The notes: a model not told the origin generated them from the sequence alone. Counted from the first letter of the stretch, positions 55,201-64,000 are shown. The stretch is 64,000 nucleotides of DNA from Caminibacter mediatlanticus TB-2 (GCF_005843985.1 NZ_CP040463.1:1414001-1478000), one strand, 5' to 3'. Numbers and translations: made by a program.

Positions 55201-56143
55201 AAAACCCTAAAGCTCTATTATAACCTGCCTGAGTTTGAATATTTGCGCCAGTCCACCAACCATTAATATCTTTTCCATAAACTTTATGAGTTTCATTACT
55301 TTCTAATTCTTTAACTTCTGTAAATGTTGAAAAAGTATATACATCACTAAATGGATATACATCAATTACAGAAGGATATAATTCATAATATTTTCCATTT
55401 GGTGAGATTAAATAAGAAGGATGAGTTGCTAAATATGCAATTAATTGATTCTGTCCCATATCAGACCTATCACCTTGCGTGTAAAAGCCAACCCAAAGTA
55501 TTTCAGCATCATCTGGAATACCTGACATTTCTGCTTTTGTAGAATTAAATAAAGAAGAATTACCTTCTAAATTCACATATGATAAATATAAATCATTATC
55601 AGGTAAGCTTGTATCAACACACTCTCCATTTCTCATATAGCACAAAACACTATTACCTATTAATTTTGAATTTCCATGAATATTAAAAGATTTTCTTAAC
55701 TTAAAATCTCTTTCATTAGTTGATATATTAATATCTTTTGGTGTAAAATTAAAATGTAATTTATAATCTGTATTTCCCCAGCCATAATCATATAAATCTA
55801 AATAATAAGTTTTACCTTTTTCAACGTATAGTTTTATATCTATATTATTATTATATGAATTATCATATGTAATTTGATTTTGATTTTCATCATAAATATA
55901 CCCATCTATATCTACTATAGAATCAGTAGTATAAACTTTTAAAATTCCATTTTCAGGTGCTGTAAATTTCCACCAATCATCTAAATCATAAGTACTTTGA
56001 TTATAATATAATGATCCAATTCCTGTATCATTTATTGTAATATTTGTTGCATCTTGCAATACATCATTTGGTTCAATTTCATTAACATTAGAAGCATAAA
56101 TAAAATTAAATAATAAAAATACTAATATAATAATTCTTTTCAT
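52241..56143 (-). CDS. Giant secreted protein with PPC domain and Cys-rich loop
   Basis: About 1300 aa. Signal peptide (1-18), then a pre-peptidase C-terminal-like beta domain (about 20-133, NEIEPNDVLQDATNI). Long beta-rich segments follow (about 140-470, with an Ig/CARDB-like stretch about 470-560). A Cys-rich loop lies at about 750-835 (at least nine Cys), followed by DNFAIRPYKFIID, which recalls MshQ/DUF6701-type adhesin proteins. The tail has HLAIPSWLWYHPLA and ends VKKLNW. Probably an exported surface or pilus-tip-like protein; no enzymatic motif seen. ATG chosen 6 nt after AAAAGG. Confidence 0.72.
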   Translation of the reverse strand: MKRIIILVFLLFNFIYASNVNEIEPNDVLQDATNITINDTGIGSLYYNQSTYDLDDWWKFTAPENGILKVYTTDSIVDIDGYIYDENQNQITYDNSYNNNIDIKLYVEKGKTYYLDLYDYGWGNTDYKLHFNFTPKDINISTNERDFKLRKSFNIHGNSKLIGNSVLCYMRNGECVDTSLPDNDLYLSYVNLEGNSSLFNSTKAEMSGIPDDAEILWVGFYTQGDRSDMGQNQLIAYLATHPSYLISPNGKYYELYPSVIDVYPFSDVYTFSTFTEVKELESNETHKVYGKDINGWWTGANIQTQAGYNRALGFYGAWTMAVVYRYKGETYKNISVFDGYKRVSNDTGHRSVTINISGFLTPLNGPINSTLSLFVGEGDKAYTGDTLSVDGKYINNTNAFDSTILGYLANPSLSNTLGIDIHNYNIGSSGYNIIKNGQTDANITMTSDGDAYYPNLVIFNTDIYVPKICYDNFELYRDGELINNGENLKVGDKVTIKFDVKNMDYENARDVYVLYDYNENNQTSYIENSTRVKNVLNNEFVRLIDNQVGSLAVNYFNGVWSLGVLGDENQTFKSTLLNNEYIAYVEFNNTIENEGNLTFNFYTEYNYSIGDKEFKYNDILPKCEDFNNTYKVLQVTPGYFNVVNENFNSNVDPLDQNATENELYTQIVNKQFNVKILSLDDDNQTLKKYQGILKVDVVGLGNINEESSISSLPSYKSIYVLLNNQSEKLISLDVNKSIKDARFRISFLTDGNGNVIEDSACTDKTLNCIWGLLTQIASERYGDSCPTSGGRLTTGNSDEYCDVYCAEVCNYYRNRTEGGGDVPSNECLECLFGHYSESLLSRDNFAIRPYKFIIDRTTLPSILKAGEEYNLTIKAIDFNGKPVNEYNETIFLSTNLKSPSIEYKDNNVSKGCITGGITINNLDFKDGIANVVLKYNEVGDLNFTIQENNGSEYAIVDEKDSNNPNGLLIEKNSTILKFIPYKFNLISNYKNYNNSSFTYLSNNLNMSSILNLNITAVNKSVSVTKNYNKNCYAKNIDINITHSIPNNNLNLIYEINGTEYNISNTQNIIANNITKDYFNNGVANIPVYINFERQPNIPVNEFNFTINNIKIKDINNVEGNLTLNQNANFRYGFFKAKNLTAYDTKDINTTFEYYYFTSNGWVINKEHNSSDFGDINTSLIQKPSDIALTINQKNGKNINDGKESVNISTTHTLPYSAKIHLAIPSWLWYHPLAKSYSNPSATNLDCLTHPCMKVTFLKSGSGWAGVGRENSRYSEKNKTVEVNMSIEVNATKNEVKKLNW

Positions 56144-56157
56144 CACAAACCTTTTGC

Positions 56158-56167
56158 TAAAATTTCA
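56158..56167. promoter_or_regulatory. Overlapping divergent -10 boxes of giant gene and radical SAM gene
   Basis: Plus-strand TAAAAT (56158-56163) is 17 nt before the GG of AAAAAGG. Minus-strand TGAAAT (56167-56162) is 16 nt before the GG of the giant gene's AAAAGG. The two share 2 bp, as at fabG/mraY. Confidence 0.45.
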
Positions 56168-56182
56168 TTAAAAAGGTAGCTT

Positions 56183-57094
56183 TTGGTTATATATATCGAA
56201 CAAAAAGCATTAGATTATAATATTACTAAACATATTATACAAAAATTTAATCCCTATATTATAACAATCAAACATTACAAAGAAGTGTTTAATCGCACAC
56301 ATCAAGATTTTAATTACCAAAAATCTCAAAATAGATTTATTTTAGCATTTAAAGAAAATAATTTTTTATATCACGGAAGTAAATTTTGTGATAATAGAGG
56401 ATATGAAAATTTTTATTATTCAACCCAAATACTTGGATGTATTTATAATTGTGAATATTGTTATTTAGGAGGAATGTATCCTTGTGGATATCCTGTAATT
56501 TTTGTAAATGAAGAGGATTTTATAAATGAAGCTAAAAAACTTAAAAATGCATTTTTACCAATTAGTTATGAAAGTGATTTATTAGCATTTGAGGGGATAT
56601 ATCCATTTCATAAAACTTGGATAGATTTGGCAAAAGAGAAAAAAGATATATTAATTGAAAGTAGAACAAAATCAGCAAATGTAGATAGACTACCTTCTAA
56701 TCCACCAGATAATTTTTTATTAACTTTTTCACTATCACCAAATGAAATTATAATTTTTGAAAAAAAAGCTCCAAGTTTAGAAAAGAGAGTAAAATCTATT
56801 CAAACAGCAATAAAAAAAGGATACAAAGTAGAAATTGCAATAGACCCAATTATAAAAGTAGATAATTTTAAAGAAGTTTATAAAAATTTTATTAATTATT
56901 TAAAAAATAATCTACCACTTAATAACATACCTGTTTCTATTGGTGCTTTTAGAATGAATAAAGATTTTTTAAAAAGACTTAGAAAAATTCATCTCTCACC
57001 TATTACTTATTATCCCTATGAAATTAAAAACAATGAAGCAAGATATAAAGATGAAAAAAAATTAATTGAATATATTAAAGACTTAATTTATTGA
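56183..57094 (+). CDS. Spore-photoproduct-lyase-like radical SAM protein
   Basis: A 303-aa enzyme with the SPL-type cluster motif CIYNCEYC (C-x3-C-x2-C, about residues 91-98) binding 4Fe-4S and S-adenosylmethionine. ILIESRTKSANV and TFSLSPNEI match the SplB barrel. In spore formers SplB repairs thymine dimers; the non-sporulating relatives are uncharacterised. TTG start, 6 nt after AAAAAGG. Stops 33 bp before murI, tail-to-tail. Confidence 0.82.
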   Translation: MVIYIEQKALDYNITKHIIQKFNPYIITIKHYKEVFNRTHQDFNYQKSQNRFILAFKENNFLYHGSKFCDNRGYENFYYSTQILGCIYNCEYCYLGGMYPCGYPVIFVNEEDFINEAKKLKNAFLPISYESDLLAFEGIYPFHKTWIDLAKEKKDILIESRTKSANVDRLPSNPPDNFLLTFSLSPNEIIIFEKKAPSLEKRVKSIQTAIKKGYKVEIAIDPIIKVDNFKEVYKNFINYLKNNLPLNNIPVSIGAFRMNKDFLKRLRKIHLSPITYYPYEIKNNEARYKDEKKLIEYIKDLIY

Positions 57095-57127
57095 CTAATT
57101 TAGCATTTTACATTTTCAATTTTACAT

Positions 57128-57865
57128 TTATTTTAGCCATTTTTTAGCTATTTTTCTAACTTCTTCTACATTATCACTTGCATAGATTTCTATTTTTGAA
57201 ATTTGTTTAGGTTTTAAATTATACTCTTTTTTTAAAAGTTTCACTATTGCTTGACCTGAGTGAATAAGTTTTGCATTAGGAAAATGTTTTTTAAATGACT
57301 TTTCTAAAAAAGGGTAATGAGTACAACCTAAAATAATTATATCAATCTTTTCTTTATCTAAATTTCTAAAATACATCTCAAAAATATCATCTACTATTTT
57401 ACCTTCTACTATACCCTCTTCAACAAGTGGGACTAAAAGTGGAGTAGCAATTGAAATTATATTTTTAAATCCAAGAGATATTAAAGCATTTTGATATTTA
57501 TTTGATGAAATTGTCCTTTTAGTGCCAATTAGTAAAATATTAGAATTTTTATTTTCATTTTCTATTGCTTTAATTCCAGCTTCAATTACCCCTACAACTG
57601 GAAAAGAAACTTCTTTTCTAAGCTCTTCAATCGCAACAGAAGATGCTGAATTGCATGCAACAACTAAAAAATCAATATTAAAATTTTTTAAAAACTCTAA
57701 ACATTCAAGTGAATATCTAATAATTGTACTTTCATTTTTATTTCCATAAGGAACTCTTGCTGTATCACCAAAATAGATAATTTCATCAAAAAGTTTTGAT
57801 TTTAAAATTTCTCTTGCAACACTAAGCCCACCTACTCCACTATCAAAGATTCCACATCTATTCAT
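57128..57865 (-). CDS. murI: Glutamate racemase
   Basis: A 245-aa enzyme making D-Glu, the substrate MurD adds to the wall precursor. [15 protein letters not shown] is the N-terminal signature; the two catalytic Cys lie in VVACNSAS (about 72) and LGCTHYPFL (about 181). Starts 8 nt before the end of rho. Confidence 0.96.
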   Translation of the reverse strand: MNRCGIFDSGVGGLSVAREILKSKLFDEIIYFGDTARVPYGNKNESTIIRYSLECLEFLKNFNIDFLVVACNSASSVAIEELRKEVSFPVVGVIEAGIKAIENENKNSNILLIGTKRTISSNKYQNALISLGFKNIISIATPLLVPLVEEGIVEGKIVDDIFEMYFRNLDKEKIDIIILGCTHYPFLEKSFKKHFPNAKLIHSGQAIVKLLKKEYNLKPKQISKIEIYASDNVEEVRKIAKKWLK

Positions 57866-59204
57866 TAATTACGCTTAAAAATTCCTGATTATTTTTTGTT
57901 TTTAACATTTTTGAATAAATAAGTTTTAATGCTTCAATCTCATCCATTTCAGCTAAAATATTTCTAATTACCCATACTTTACTAAGTTCTTCTGGTGTTA
58001 ATAGAAGTTCTTCTTTTCTTGTACCTGATTTTAATAAATCAATTGCAGGATAAATTCTTCTATCAGCAATTCTACGACTTAATACTGCCTCCATATTACC
58101 AGTACCTTTAAATTCTTCAAAAATAACCTCATCCATTTTTGAACCAGTCTCAATAAGAGCTGTTGCAATAATTGTAAGACTTCCGCCCTCTTCAATATTT
58201 CTTGCAGCCCCAAAAAATCTTTTTGGTTTATGAAGTGCATTTGCATCAACTCCACCGCTTAATACTTTACCACTTGCAGGAGTTACTGTATTATATGCCC
58301 TTGCAAGTCTTGTGATAGAATCAAGTAAAATAACTACATCTTTACCCATCTCAACCATTCTTTTTGCTTTTTCTATAACTAATTCAGCAACTCTTACGTG
58401 ATTTTGAGCTGGCTTATCAAATGTTGAAGAATAAACTTCACCTTTTACACTTCTTTGCATATCTGTAACTTCCTCTGGTCTTTCATCTATAAGTAAAACC
58501 ATCAAATCAACTTCTGGATGATTTTTTGTAATTCCATGTGCTATTTCTTTTAGTAAAACCGTTTTACCACTTCTTGGAGGAGCAACAATAAGTCCTCTTT
58601 GACCTTTTCCAATAGGAGCGAATAAATCAAGTACTCTTCCTGTAAGTTTAGTTGGTTCGTATTCAAGTTTAATCTTCTCTTGTGGATAAAGAGGCGTTAA
58701 GTTATCAAAAAGTGGTCTTTGTTTTGCCTCTTCTGGTGGCATATAGTTAATTGCTTCAATTTTAAGTAGAGCATAATATTTTTCTTGGTCTTTTGGTGGT
58801 CTAACTTGTCCTGTTACAATATCACCAGTACGTAAAGCAAATCTTCTAATTTGAGTTTGAGAAACATAAACATCATTTAAAGAGTTTTCAAAATTACCAC
58901 CAATACTTCTTAAAAACCCATATCCATCAGGCATTATTTCAAGAATTCCAGTAAATAATAAATATCCACCTTTTGCTACTTGTGTTTTTAAAATTTCAAA
59001 CATTAAATCCTGTCGTTTAAACTCTTGTGGATTTTCAATATTTAATTCTTTTGCAATTTTTATAAGTTCATCTGTTGGCATTTTTCTAAGTTCTTCAATA
59101 GTATAACCCTCAACAGGTATATGAGTTCTTTGTTTTTTCTTTTCTACTTGTTGTGTAGAAGTATCGTTTTGATTTTCAGTATTTACATTACCATTTTTTT
59201 CCAT
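57858..59204 (-). CDS. rho: Transcription termination factor Rho
   Basis: A 448-aa hexameric helicase. A polar N-terminal extension of about 30 residues (Asn/Gln/Lys-rich) precedes the Rho N-terminal domain ([17 protein letters not shown]), the RNA-binding cold-shock-like fold (GYGFLRS) and the ATPase with P-loop APPRSGKT (about 211). Upstream AAAAGG. Confidence 0.98.
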   Translation of the reverse strand: MEKNGNVNTENQNDTSTQQVEKKKQRTHIPVEGYTIEELRKMPTDELIKIAKELNIENPQEFKRQDLMFEILKTQVAKGGYLLFTGILEIMPDGYGFLRSIGGNFENSLNDVYVSQTQIRRFALRTGDIVTGQVRPPKDQEKYYALLKIEAINYMPPEEAKQRPLFDNLTPLYPQEKIKLEYEPTKLTGRVLDLFAPIGKGQRGLIVAPPRSGKTVLLKEIAHGITKNHPEVDLMVLLIDERPEEVTDMQRSVKGEVYSSTFDKPAQNHVRVAELVIEKAKRMVEMGKDVVILLDSITRLARAYNTVTPASGKVLSGGVDANALHKPKRFFGAARNIEEGGSLTIIATALIETGSKMDEVIFEEFKGTGNMEAVLSRRIADRRIYPAIDLLKSGTRKEELLLTPEELSKVWVIRNILAEMDEIEALKLIYSKMLKTKNNQEFLSVINE

Positions 59205-59287
59205 ATGATTTTATCCTTTTAGCAGATTATTGAGGTATGGAGTTTTAATGCGATTTTAATTAAATATATTTTTTTTGTCAAGTTTGA

Positions 59288-59305
59288 TAAAATTTTAAAA
59301 AAAGG
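59288..59305 (+). promoter_or_regulatory. Compact promoter and RBS of the RluD-type gene
   Basis: TAAAAT (59288-59293) is 16 nt before the GG of AAAAAAAGG (59297-59305); the TTG start is 6 nt beyond. Confidence 0.45.
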
Positions 59306-59311
59306 AATTAA

Positions 59312-60238
59312 TTGCAAATATTTATATGTGATAAAAATGAAAGATTAGACAAATTTTTAGCAAATAAGCTTAATGTTTCAAGAAATCAAATCGAACAATT
59401 AATAAAAAAAGGCTATGTAAAAGTTAATGAAAAAGTAGTTACTAAAAGTGGTTATAAACTTAAAGAAAATGAAAAAGTCGAAGTTTCACCTCCTAAAATA
59501 GAAGAAAAAGAAACAAAAAAAGCAGATTTTGATATTCCAATTCTTTATGAAGATGAAGATTTACTTGTTATTAATAAACCGCCAGGAATAGTAGTACATC
59601 CTGCCCCAAGTTACAAAGAAGCTACTCTTGTTGATTGGCTAAAACAAAAAGGATACTCCCTATCAACTATTGCAGGAGAAGAGAGATTTGGAATAGTACA
59701 TAGAATAGATAAAGAAACAAGTGGTGCATTAGTTATTGCTAAAAACAATAAAACACATGAATTTTTAAGCAATCAACTAAAAGATAAATCAATGGGTAGA
59801 TACTATTTAATGTTACTTAATGAACCGCTAAAAGAGGCTAAATGTGTTGAAGAAAAAATTGGAAGAAACCCAAAAAACAGATTAAAAATGGCAATTGTAA
59901 ACAATGGAAAAGAAGCAAAAACATTATTTGTACCAATTTTTGATAATTTAACTGCTGCTAAACTCTATACAGGTAGGACTCATCAAATAAGAGTTCATTT
60001 AACAAAACTTGGAAGATATATTTTAGGAGACACTACCTATGGAAAAAAAGAACAAAAAATAAATAGAGTAATGCTACACGCAAGAGAGATTTATTTTACT
60101 CATCCAAATGGAAAAAAACTTAGTATAATAGCACCACTATTTGATGATTTTAAAAATTTACTTCCAAAAGGAAATGAAAATGAAAAAATTAATAACCTCA
60201 GCAGCTTTTTTAATAATTATGACAGGATGTGCAAATAA
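59312..60238 (+). CDS. RluA/RluD-family 23S rRNA pseudouridine synthase
   Basis: A 308-aa enzyme: N-terminal S4 RNA-binding domain (about 1-60, RLDKFLANKLNVSRNQIEQLI) and a catalytic domain with HRIDKETSGALV, where Asp is the nucleophile. TGRTHQIRVHL is the second family motif. Length and the S4 domain fit RluD (helix 69 uridines) best. TTG start. The downstream lipoprotein gene begins inside its 3' end. Confidence 0.9.
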   Translation: MQIFICDKNERLDKFLANKLNVSRNQIEQLIKKGYVKVNEKVVTKSGYKLKENEKVEVSPPKIEEKETKKADFDIPILYEDEDLLVINKPPGIVVHPAPSYKEATLVDWLKQKGYSLSTIAGEERFGIVHRIDKETSGALVIAKNNKTHEFLSNQLKDKSMGRYYLMLLNEPLKEAKCVEEKIGRNPKNRLKMAIVNNGKEAKTLFVPIFDNLTAAKLYTGRTHQIRVHLTKLGRYILGDTTYGKKEQKINRVMLHAREIYFTHPNGKKLSIIAPLFDDFKNLLPKGNENEKINNLSSFFNNYDRMCK

Positions 60239-61385
60239 CCTAATTAATAAACCAGTCCCAAAGTCTAATCCAAATTTACCTGTTGTGAAAGAATTTAAAG
60301 CATATCCTGATAGAAATGCAATGGCTTTATTTTGGAAACCAATTCCAAAAATGTCAGGATATTATATCCAAAGATATAATCCTAAAAATAAAAAATGGGT
60401 AGAAATTGCAACTATAAACGACCCATATAAATCGATATATGTTGATACTAAATTAAAGCCAAATACTATTTATAAATATAGAATTGCAACTTTTGATAAA
60501 AATAAAATTCCATCATTAGCTGTTAATACTACTCAAAAAACATTACCTAAACTCCAACCTGTAATTCCTCTCGAAGCCCGCCCTTTAAAAAAAGGAATGG
60601 TAAAAATAATATTTAGGCCTCATCCAAATGAAAGAGTAAAAGAGTATTTAATTGAAAGATTTAATGATGAAAAAGCAAGATGGGAAAAATTATCTACTCT
60701 CTCTCCAAGACTAAATGTAGAATATATTGATAAAAACTTAAAAGATGGGAAAATTTATAAATATAGAATTATTGCTATAAGTTTTGATAAAATCAAATCT
60801 TATCCATCAAAAACTATTGTAGTATCAACCTATCCAAAACCACCTGTTGTATTAAATATTACTGCAAGTGTAGATATGCCTAAACAGATAAAAATCACAT
60901 TCTCTCCTGTTAAAGACGCAGTTTATTATAAAATATACAGAGCCGACTCGCCAGATGGGACTTTTAGATATATTGGAAAAACTACAAATACTTTTTATAT
61001 AGACAAAATTAATGAAGATGGAGTAAAAAAATATTATAAAGTAACAGCTGTTTCAAAATATAAAACTGAATCACTCTTAAATGAAACTCCAACTGTAATG
61101 GGACAAACTCTTCCAAAACCAGCTACTCCTATTGTTTCAACTAATGTAGGATTAAATTTTGTTGAATTTATTTTTACCTCTCCTGATAATAGAGCTGCAA
61201 AATATTTGATTGTAAAAGAGATTAAAGAAGGCTTATTTAAAACCAAACAACAAAAATTTATAACAGCAAAAAACTCTTTCAAAGATACAATTGACCCTAA
61301 AAAAAGTTATATTTATTATATTTATGAAGTTGATAAATATGGCCTTATCTCAAAAAAACCAGCCAAAGTTGAAGTAGGAGGATAG
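60180..61385 (+). CDS. Lipoprotein with four fibronectin type III-like repeats
   Basis: 401 aa. Lipobox IMTGC (Cys about 18), followed by four FN3-like domains of about 90 aa. The repeated pattern is strongest at YYIQRYNPKNKKWVEIATI, YLIERFNDEKARWEKLSTL and YYKIYRADSPDGTF. Start chosen at the ATG 7 nt after AAGGA; an ATG two codons earlier abuts the ribosome site. It begins about 59 nt inside the pseudouridine-synthase gene. Likely an outer-membrane scaffold or adhesion protein. Confidence 0.8.
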   Translation: MKKLITSAAFLIIMTGCANNLINKPVPKSNPNLPVVKEFKAYPDRNAMALFWKPIPKMSGYYIQRYNPKNKKWVEIATINDPYKSIYVDTKLKPNTIYKYRIATFDKNKIPSLAVNTTQKTLPKLQPVIPLEARPLKKGMVKIIFRPHPNERVKEYLIERFNDEKARWEKLSTLSPRLNVEYIDKNLKDGKIYKYRIIAISFDKIKSYPSKTIVVSTYPKPPVVLNITASVDMPKQIKITFSPVKDAVYYKIYRADSPDGTFRYIGKTTNTFYIDKINEDGVKKYYKVTAVSKYKTESLLNETPTVMGQTLPKPATPIVSTNVGLNFVEFIFTSPDNRAAKYLIVKEIKEGLFKTKQQKFITAKNSFKDTIDPKKSYIYYIYEVDKYGLISKKPAKVEVGG

Positions 61386-62495
61386 ATGCCTCATATTGTA
61401 ATAGATAAGATAAAAGATTTATCTTTTCCTCAAAAAATAGATGATATAGAGTTTTTATTTAAAGCCCAAGAACTAATAGGAGTTAAAACTCCTTTATCTA
61501 AGTTTCTTATAAAAGTTCAAAAAAGAGAAAATGGATATTTAGTAAAATACGACAAAATAACAAGACCCATAATTAGTGAAATTAAAAAAGCATATATTGG
61601 ATTTGTAAAATTAAATGATGCAAATATTATTTTTGAAAATATAAGTGGAATTAAAGAAAAACTTCCAAATAAAAATCTTTTATCAATTGATGATGATTTA
61701 AGTAATATTGATATAGTTGAAGTTGGATTTGGTAGTGGAAGGCATTTAATACATCTTGCAAAAGAAAATCCTACAAAAATTATTCTTGGGATTGAAATAC
61801 ATAAACCTTCAATTGAACAAGTCTTAAAGAGATTAGAGCATGAAAATATTCAAAATGTAAGAATTTTAAATCATGATGCGAGAATTATTCTTAGTAAAAT
61901 TCCATCAAATAGGCTTGATGCAATTTATGTGCATTTCCCAGTACCTTGGGATAAGAAACCTCATAGAAGAGTCATTAATAAAGATTTTATAAATGAATCA
62001 ATAAGAACTCTAAAAAAGGATGGCTTTTTACATTTAAGAACTGATAGTGAAAAATATTTTAATTATTCTTTAAATGAATTTTTAAATTTTGATAAAATTG
62101 AACTAAAAATTAAAAAAAATATGCCTTATATTGTTTCAAGCAAATACGAAGATAGATGGAAAAAATTAAATAAAAACATTTATGATATATATATGATAAA
62201 TAATGAAATTTCACCTAAATTAAAAGAAGAGTTTGATTTTTCATTTGAAAAAAAACTAAAAAACTTAACATTTAAACCATTAATTTTTGATAAATTTGTC
62301 ATTCATATAGAAAAAGTTTTTAAAATAGATGAAGAAAAAGAGTTAATCAGATTAACATTAGGTAATTTTAATAGACCAGAACATATCTATATATTAAATA
62401 AGGAAAAACCTGAATATTTTAAAAAACCAGCGCCTATTAAAGAAAATTATTTAGCTCATTTAGAATTAAAAAGGATTTTTAGTGAGTTTAATTAA
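61386..62495 (+). CDS. trmB: tRNA (guanine-N7-)-methyltransferase
   Basis: A 369-aa enzyme that methylates G46 of tRNA. The SAM site is VEVGFGSGRHLIHLA (about 117-131) and the catalytic region is HFPVPWDKKPHRRV. There is an N-terminal extension of about 110 residues and a C-terminal extension of about 120 residues beyond the standard 220-aa core, as in other Campylobacterota. Overlaps ftsE by 14 nt. Confidence 0.93.
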   Translation: MPHIVIDKIKDLSFPQKIDDIEFLFKAQELIGVKTPLSKFLIKVQKRENGYLVKYDKITRPIISEIKKAYIGFVKLNDANIIFENISGIKEKLPNKNLLSIDDDLSNIDIVEVGFGSGRHLIHLAKENPTKIILGIEIHKPSIEQVLKRLEHENIQNVRILNHDARIILSKIPSNRLDAIYVHFPVPWDKKPHRRVINKDFINESIRTLKKDGFLHLRTDSEKYFNYSLNEFLNFDKIELKIKKNMPYIVSSKYEDRWKKLNKNIYDIYMINNEISPKLKEEFDFSFEKKLKNLTFKPLIFDKFVIHIEKVFKIDEEKELIRLTLGNFNRPEHIYILNKEKPEYFKKPAPIKENYLAHLELKRIFSEFN

Positions 62496-63141
62496 AGCAA
62501 ATAATCTCTCAATTGCATACAAAAACAATGAAATAATTAAAGATTCTAATTTCACAATTAATGATGGAGATTTTGTTTTTTTAACAGGAATTAGTGGTAG
62601 TGGTAAAACAAGCTTAATAAAATCAATTTATGGAGAAATAAAACCAAGAGGTGAACTATTTTTAGGTCCTTATAACTTAGCAAAAATAAATAAATCTACA
62701 CTATCTAAAATAAGAAAAAGACTTGGTATTGTATTTCAAGATTACAAACTTATACCTGAATGGAATATACTAAAAAATGTAATGCTACCTTTAATTATTT
62801 TAGGATATGATAAAAAAGCATCTCAACAAAAAGCAATTGAATTATTAAAAAAAGTAAAACTTTCACACAAAATCGATAGATTTCCAGCAGAACTTAGTGG
62901 AGGAGAACAACAAAGAGTAGCAATTGCAAGAGCACTTATTCACAATCCTGCTTTAATATTAGCAGATGAGCCAATTTCTGGACTTGATGAATTCTCAGCA
63001 TCACTTGTAATGGACTTATTTATAATGGCAAATAAACTTGGAATTGCAGTACTAATAGCTTCACACTCTTTACCACAAGATTTTAATATTCAATATAGAC
63101 ATCTTCATATAGAAAAAGGTAAAGTATATGAATTATCTTAA
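62482..63141 (+). CDS. ftsE: Cell-division ABC ATPase FtsE
   Basis: A 219-aa ATPase: Walker A GISGSGKTS, signature ELSGGEQQRVAIARA and Walker B LILADEPISGLD. With FtsX it controls septal wall hydrolases. GTG start, preceded by AAGGA 7 nt upstream, inside trmB. The adjacent ftsX and EnvC-like genes support the name. Confidence 0.9.
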   Translation: MSLIKANNLSIAYKNNEIIKDSNFTINDGDFVFLTGISGSGKTSLIKSIYGEIKPRGELFLGPYNLAKINKSTLSKIRKRLGIVFQDYKLIPEWNILKNVMLPLIILGYDKKASQQKAIELLKKVKLSHKIDRFPAELSGGEQQRVAIARALIHNPALILADEPISGLDEFSASLVMDLFIMANKLGIAVLIASHSLPQDFNIQYRHLHIEKGKVYELS

Positions 63142-63910
63142 AAGTCACATTACTTTAATATTATCTTTAATCTCAATATTAATAAGCATATTTATGTTTA
63201 GAACTTTTGATAACATATTAAAACTTTACGAACAAAATATAGTAAATAATTATTCAATAGTAGTTGTTTCTGACTCTATTATTAATAATTTAGATATACC
63301 TCAGATAAAAAAAATAGAAAAAATTGATATAAAAGAACAAATTTCAGCTCTTCAACAAAAATATCCTAATATTAATTTTAAAAATATTAAACTTCCTTAT
63401 TTTTATAATCTAAAACTTAATTATTTACCAAGCCCAAATGAACTTAAAAATTTAAAAAATTCTCTTTTAAATAAACCTTTTATAAAAAGAGTTTTAACTC
63501 ATTCAACATCCCAAACAAAAATATATAATTTATTAATGTTATTAAAAAGCATAACAAAAACATTTATGTTCATAACAGCTATTTTAGGAACTCTTCTTAT
63601 TATTAAGCAGCTTGAAGTATGGAAGTTACTACATAGTGAAAGGATGTATATAATGGAACTTTTTGGAGCACCTTTTTGGATAAAAGGAGCAGCTCTATTT
63701 AAAATAGCTATTATAGACTCTTTTATTGCTATAATTATCACATTAGGCTTAATATATTTTATAACTAATTCAATAATTTTTGAAAGCATTATTAATGAAT
63801 TAAATATAAATTTTAAAATTAACTATTTACAAGAATTTGGAATCTTATTTATTGTTTCATTTGCAATTTCTCTAATATCTTCAATAATAGTGGTGATGTC
63901 TAAAAAATGA
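63128..63910 (+). CDS. ftsX: Cell-division permease-like protein FtsX
   Basis: A 260-aa inner-membrane protein with four membrane segments (about 6-24, 140-160, 190-212 and 233-255) and a periplasmic loop (about 30-135), the FtsX plan. Starts inside ftsE (14-nt overlap) and its stop overlaps the next gene in ATGA. Confidence 0.88.
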   Translation: MNYLKSHITLILSLISILISIFMFRTFDNILKLYEQNIVNNYSIVVVSDSIINNLDIPQIKKIEKIDIKEQISALQQKYPNINFKNIKLPYFYNLKLNYLPSPNELKNLKNSLLNKPFIKRVLTHSTSQTKIYNLLMLLKSITKTFMFITAILGTLLIIKQLEVWKLLHSERMYIMELFGAPFWIKGAALFKIAIIDSFIAIIITLGLIYFITNSIIFESIINELNINFKINYLQEFGILFIVSFAISLISSIIVVMSKK

Positions 63911-64000
63911 GATTATTAATAATTTTTATCCTTTCATTAACTCTTTTTAGTGCAAATATAAAAACTGAACTTAAACAAACAAAAAATATTATTTCAAATA
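63907..64000 (+). CDS. EnvC-like murein hydrolase activator, N-terminal fragment (cut by window edge)
   Basis: 31 residues are visible: a signal peptide (MRLLIIFILSLTLFSA) and the start of a polar, Lys/Thr/Asn-rich helix (KTELKQTKNIISN) that would begin a coiled coil. Its position directly after ftsEX, coupled through ATGA, is that of EnvC-family activators. The M23-like domain would lie beyond the window. Confidence 0.6.
   Translation, partial: MRLLIIFILSLTLFSANIKTELKQTKNIISN

Noticed and set aside
57095-57127. Fourth copy of the 105-bp repeat
   Set aside because: Only about 25 bp resemble the left end in opposite orientation, too short to separate from AT-rich chance similarity.

Overview
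The window is AT-rich, densely packed bacterial DNA. No gene-free stretch exceeds about 230 bp, apart from about 530 bp that holds a broken insertion sequence. The gene content and order point to the Campylobacterota (Epsilonproteobacteria): fmt-birA-parA-parB-atpF'FHAGDC-tolQRAB-pal-cpoB-slyD on one strand, fliN next to fliO, LPP20 lipoproteins, and an ATP synthase b subunit with a signal-like N-terminus. A DUF1931 histone-fold protein, otherwise best known from Aquificales and Thermus, suggests a thermophilic deep branch such as the Nautiliales. That placement is inference.

Layout. 1-6.1 kb: lepB (cut by the window edge), folD, a monoheme cytochrome c, a CitE-like aldolase, a 4HBT thioesterase, a PEBP protein, glyS and thiS. 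5.5-22.9 kb, minus strand: the long housekeeping run pstSCAB, fmt, birA, parA, parB, the F1Fo stalk and F1 genes, Tol-Pal and slyD. 22.9-24.9 kb: a divergent PhoU-like gene, response regulator and soluble histidine kinase, sharing a putative Pho box with pstS. 24.9-29.8 kb: a 36-aa membrane peptide, mnmG, a flagellar switch/export cluster (CheX-like, fliN, fliO) and a TauE transporter.

30.0-38.0 kb is an accessory island. Three overlapping genes encode exported proteins: an orphan with a degenerate SLH-like C-terminus, a 1233-aa protein with S-layer-homology domains and a 13-aa tandem repeat, and a lipoprotein. A truncated IS1-family transposase and 105-bp repeats lie next to it. 38-48.6 kb: uvrA, the histone-fold protein, a YfaZ-like porin, accA, fabF, acpP and fabG, then divergent mraY, sppA and murD. 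48.6-57.1 kb: three lipoproteins (CsgG-like and LPP20), tRNA-Phe, DUF309, a nucleosidase, a giant secreted PPC-domain protein and a spore-photoproduct-lyase-like radical SAM enzyme. 57-64 kb: murI, rho, an RluD-type synthase, an FN3 lipoprotein, trmB, ftsE, ftsX and the start of an EnvC-like gene.

The signals that stand out are: a family of three 105-bp repeats with matching ends; a shared 8-mer direct repeat with 11-bp period between pstS and the Pho regulatory genes; a recurrent compact promoter layout in which the -10 lies 14-20 nt before the Shine-Dalgarno GG and divergent genes share -10 boxes overlapping by exactly 2 bp; palindromes that can hide the ribosome binding site only in read-through RNA; and the SLH-type exported operon.
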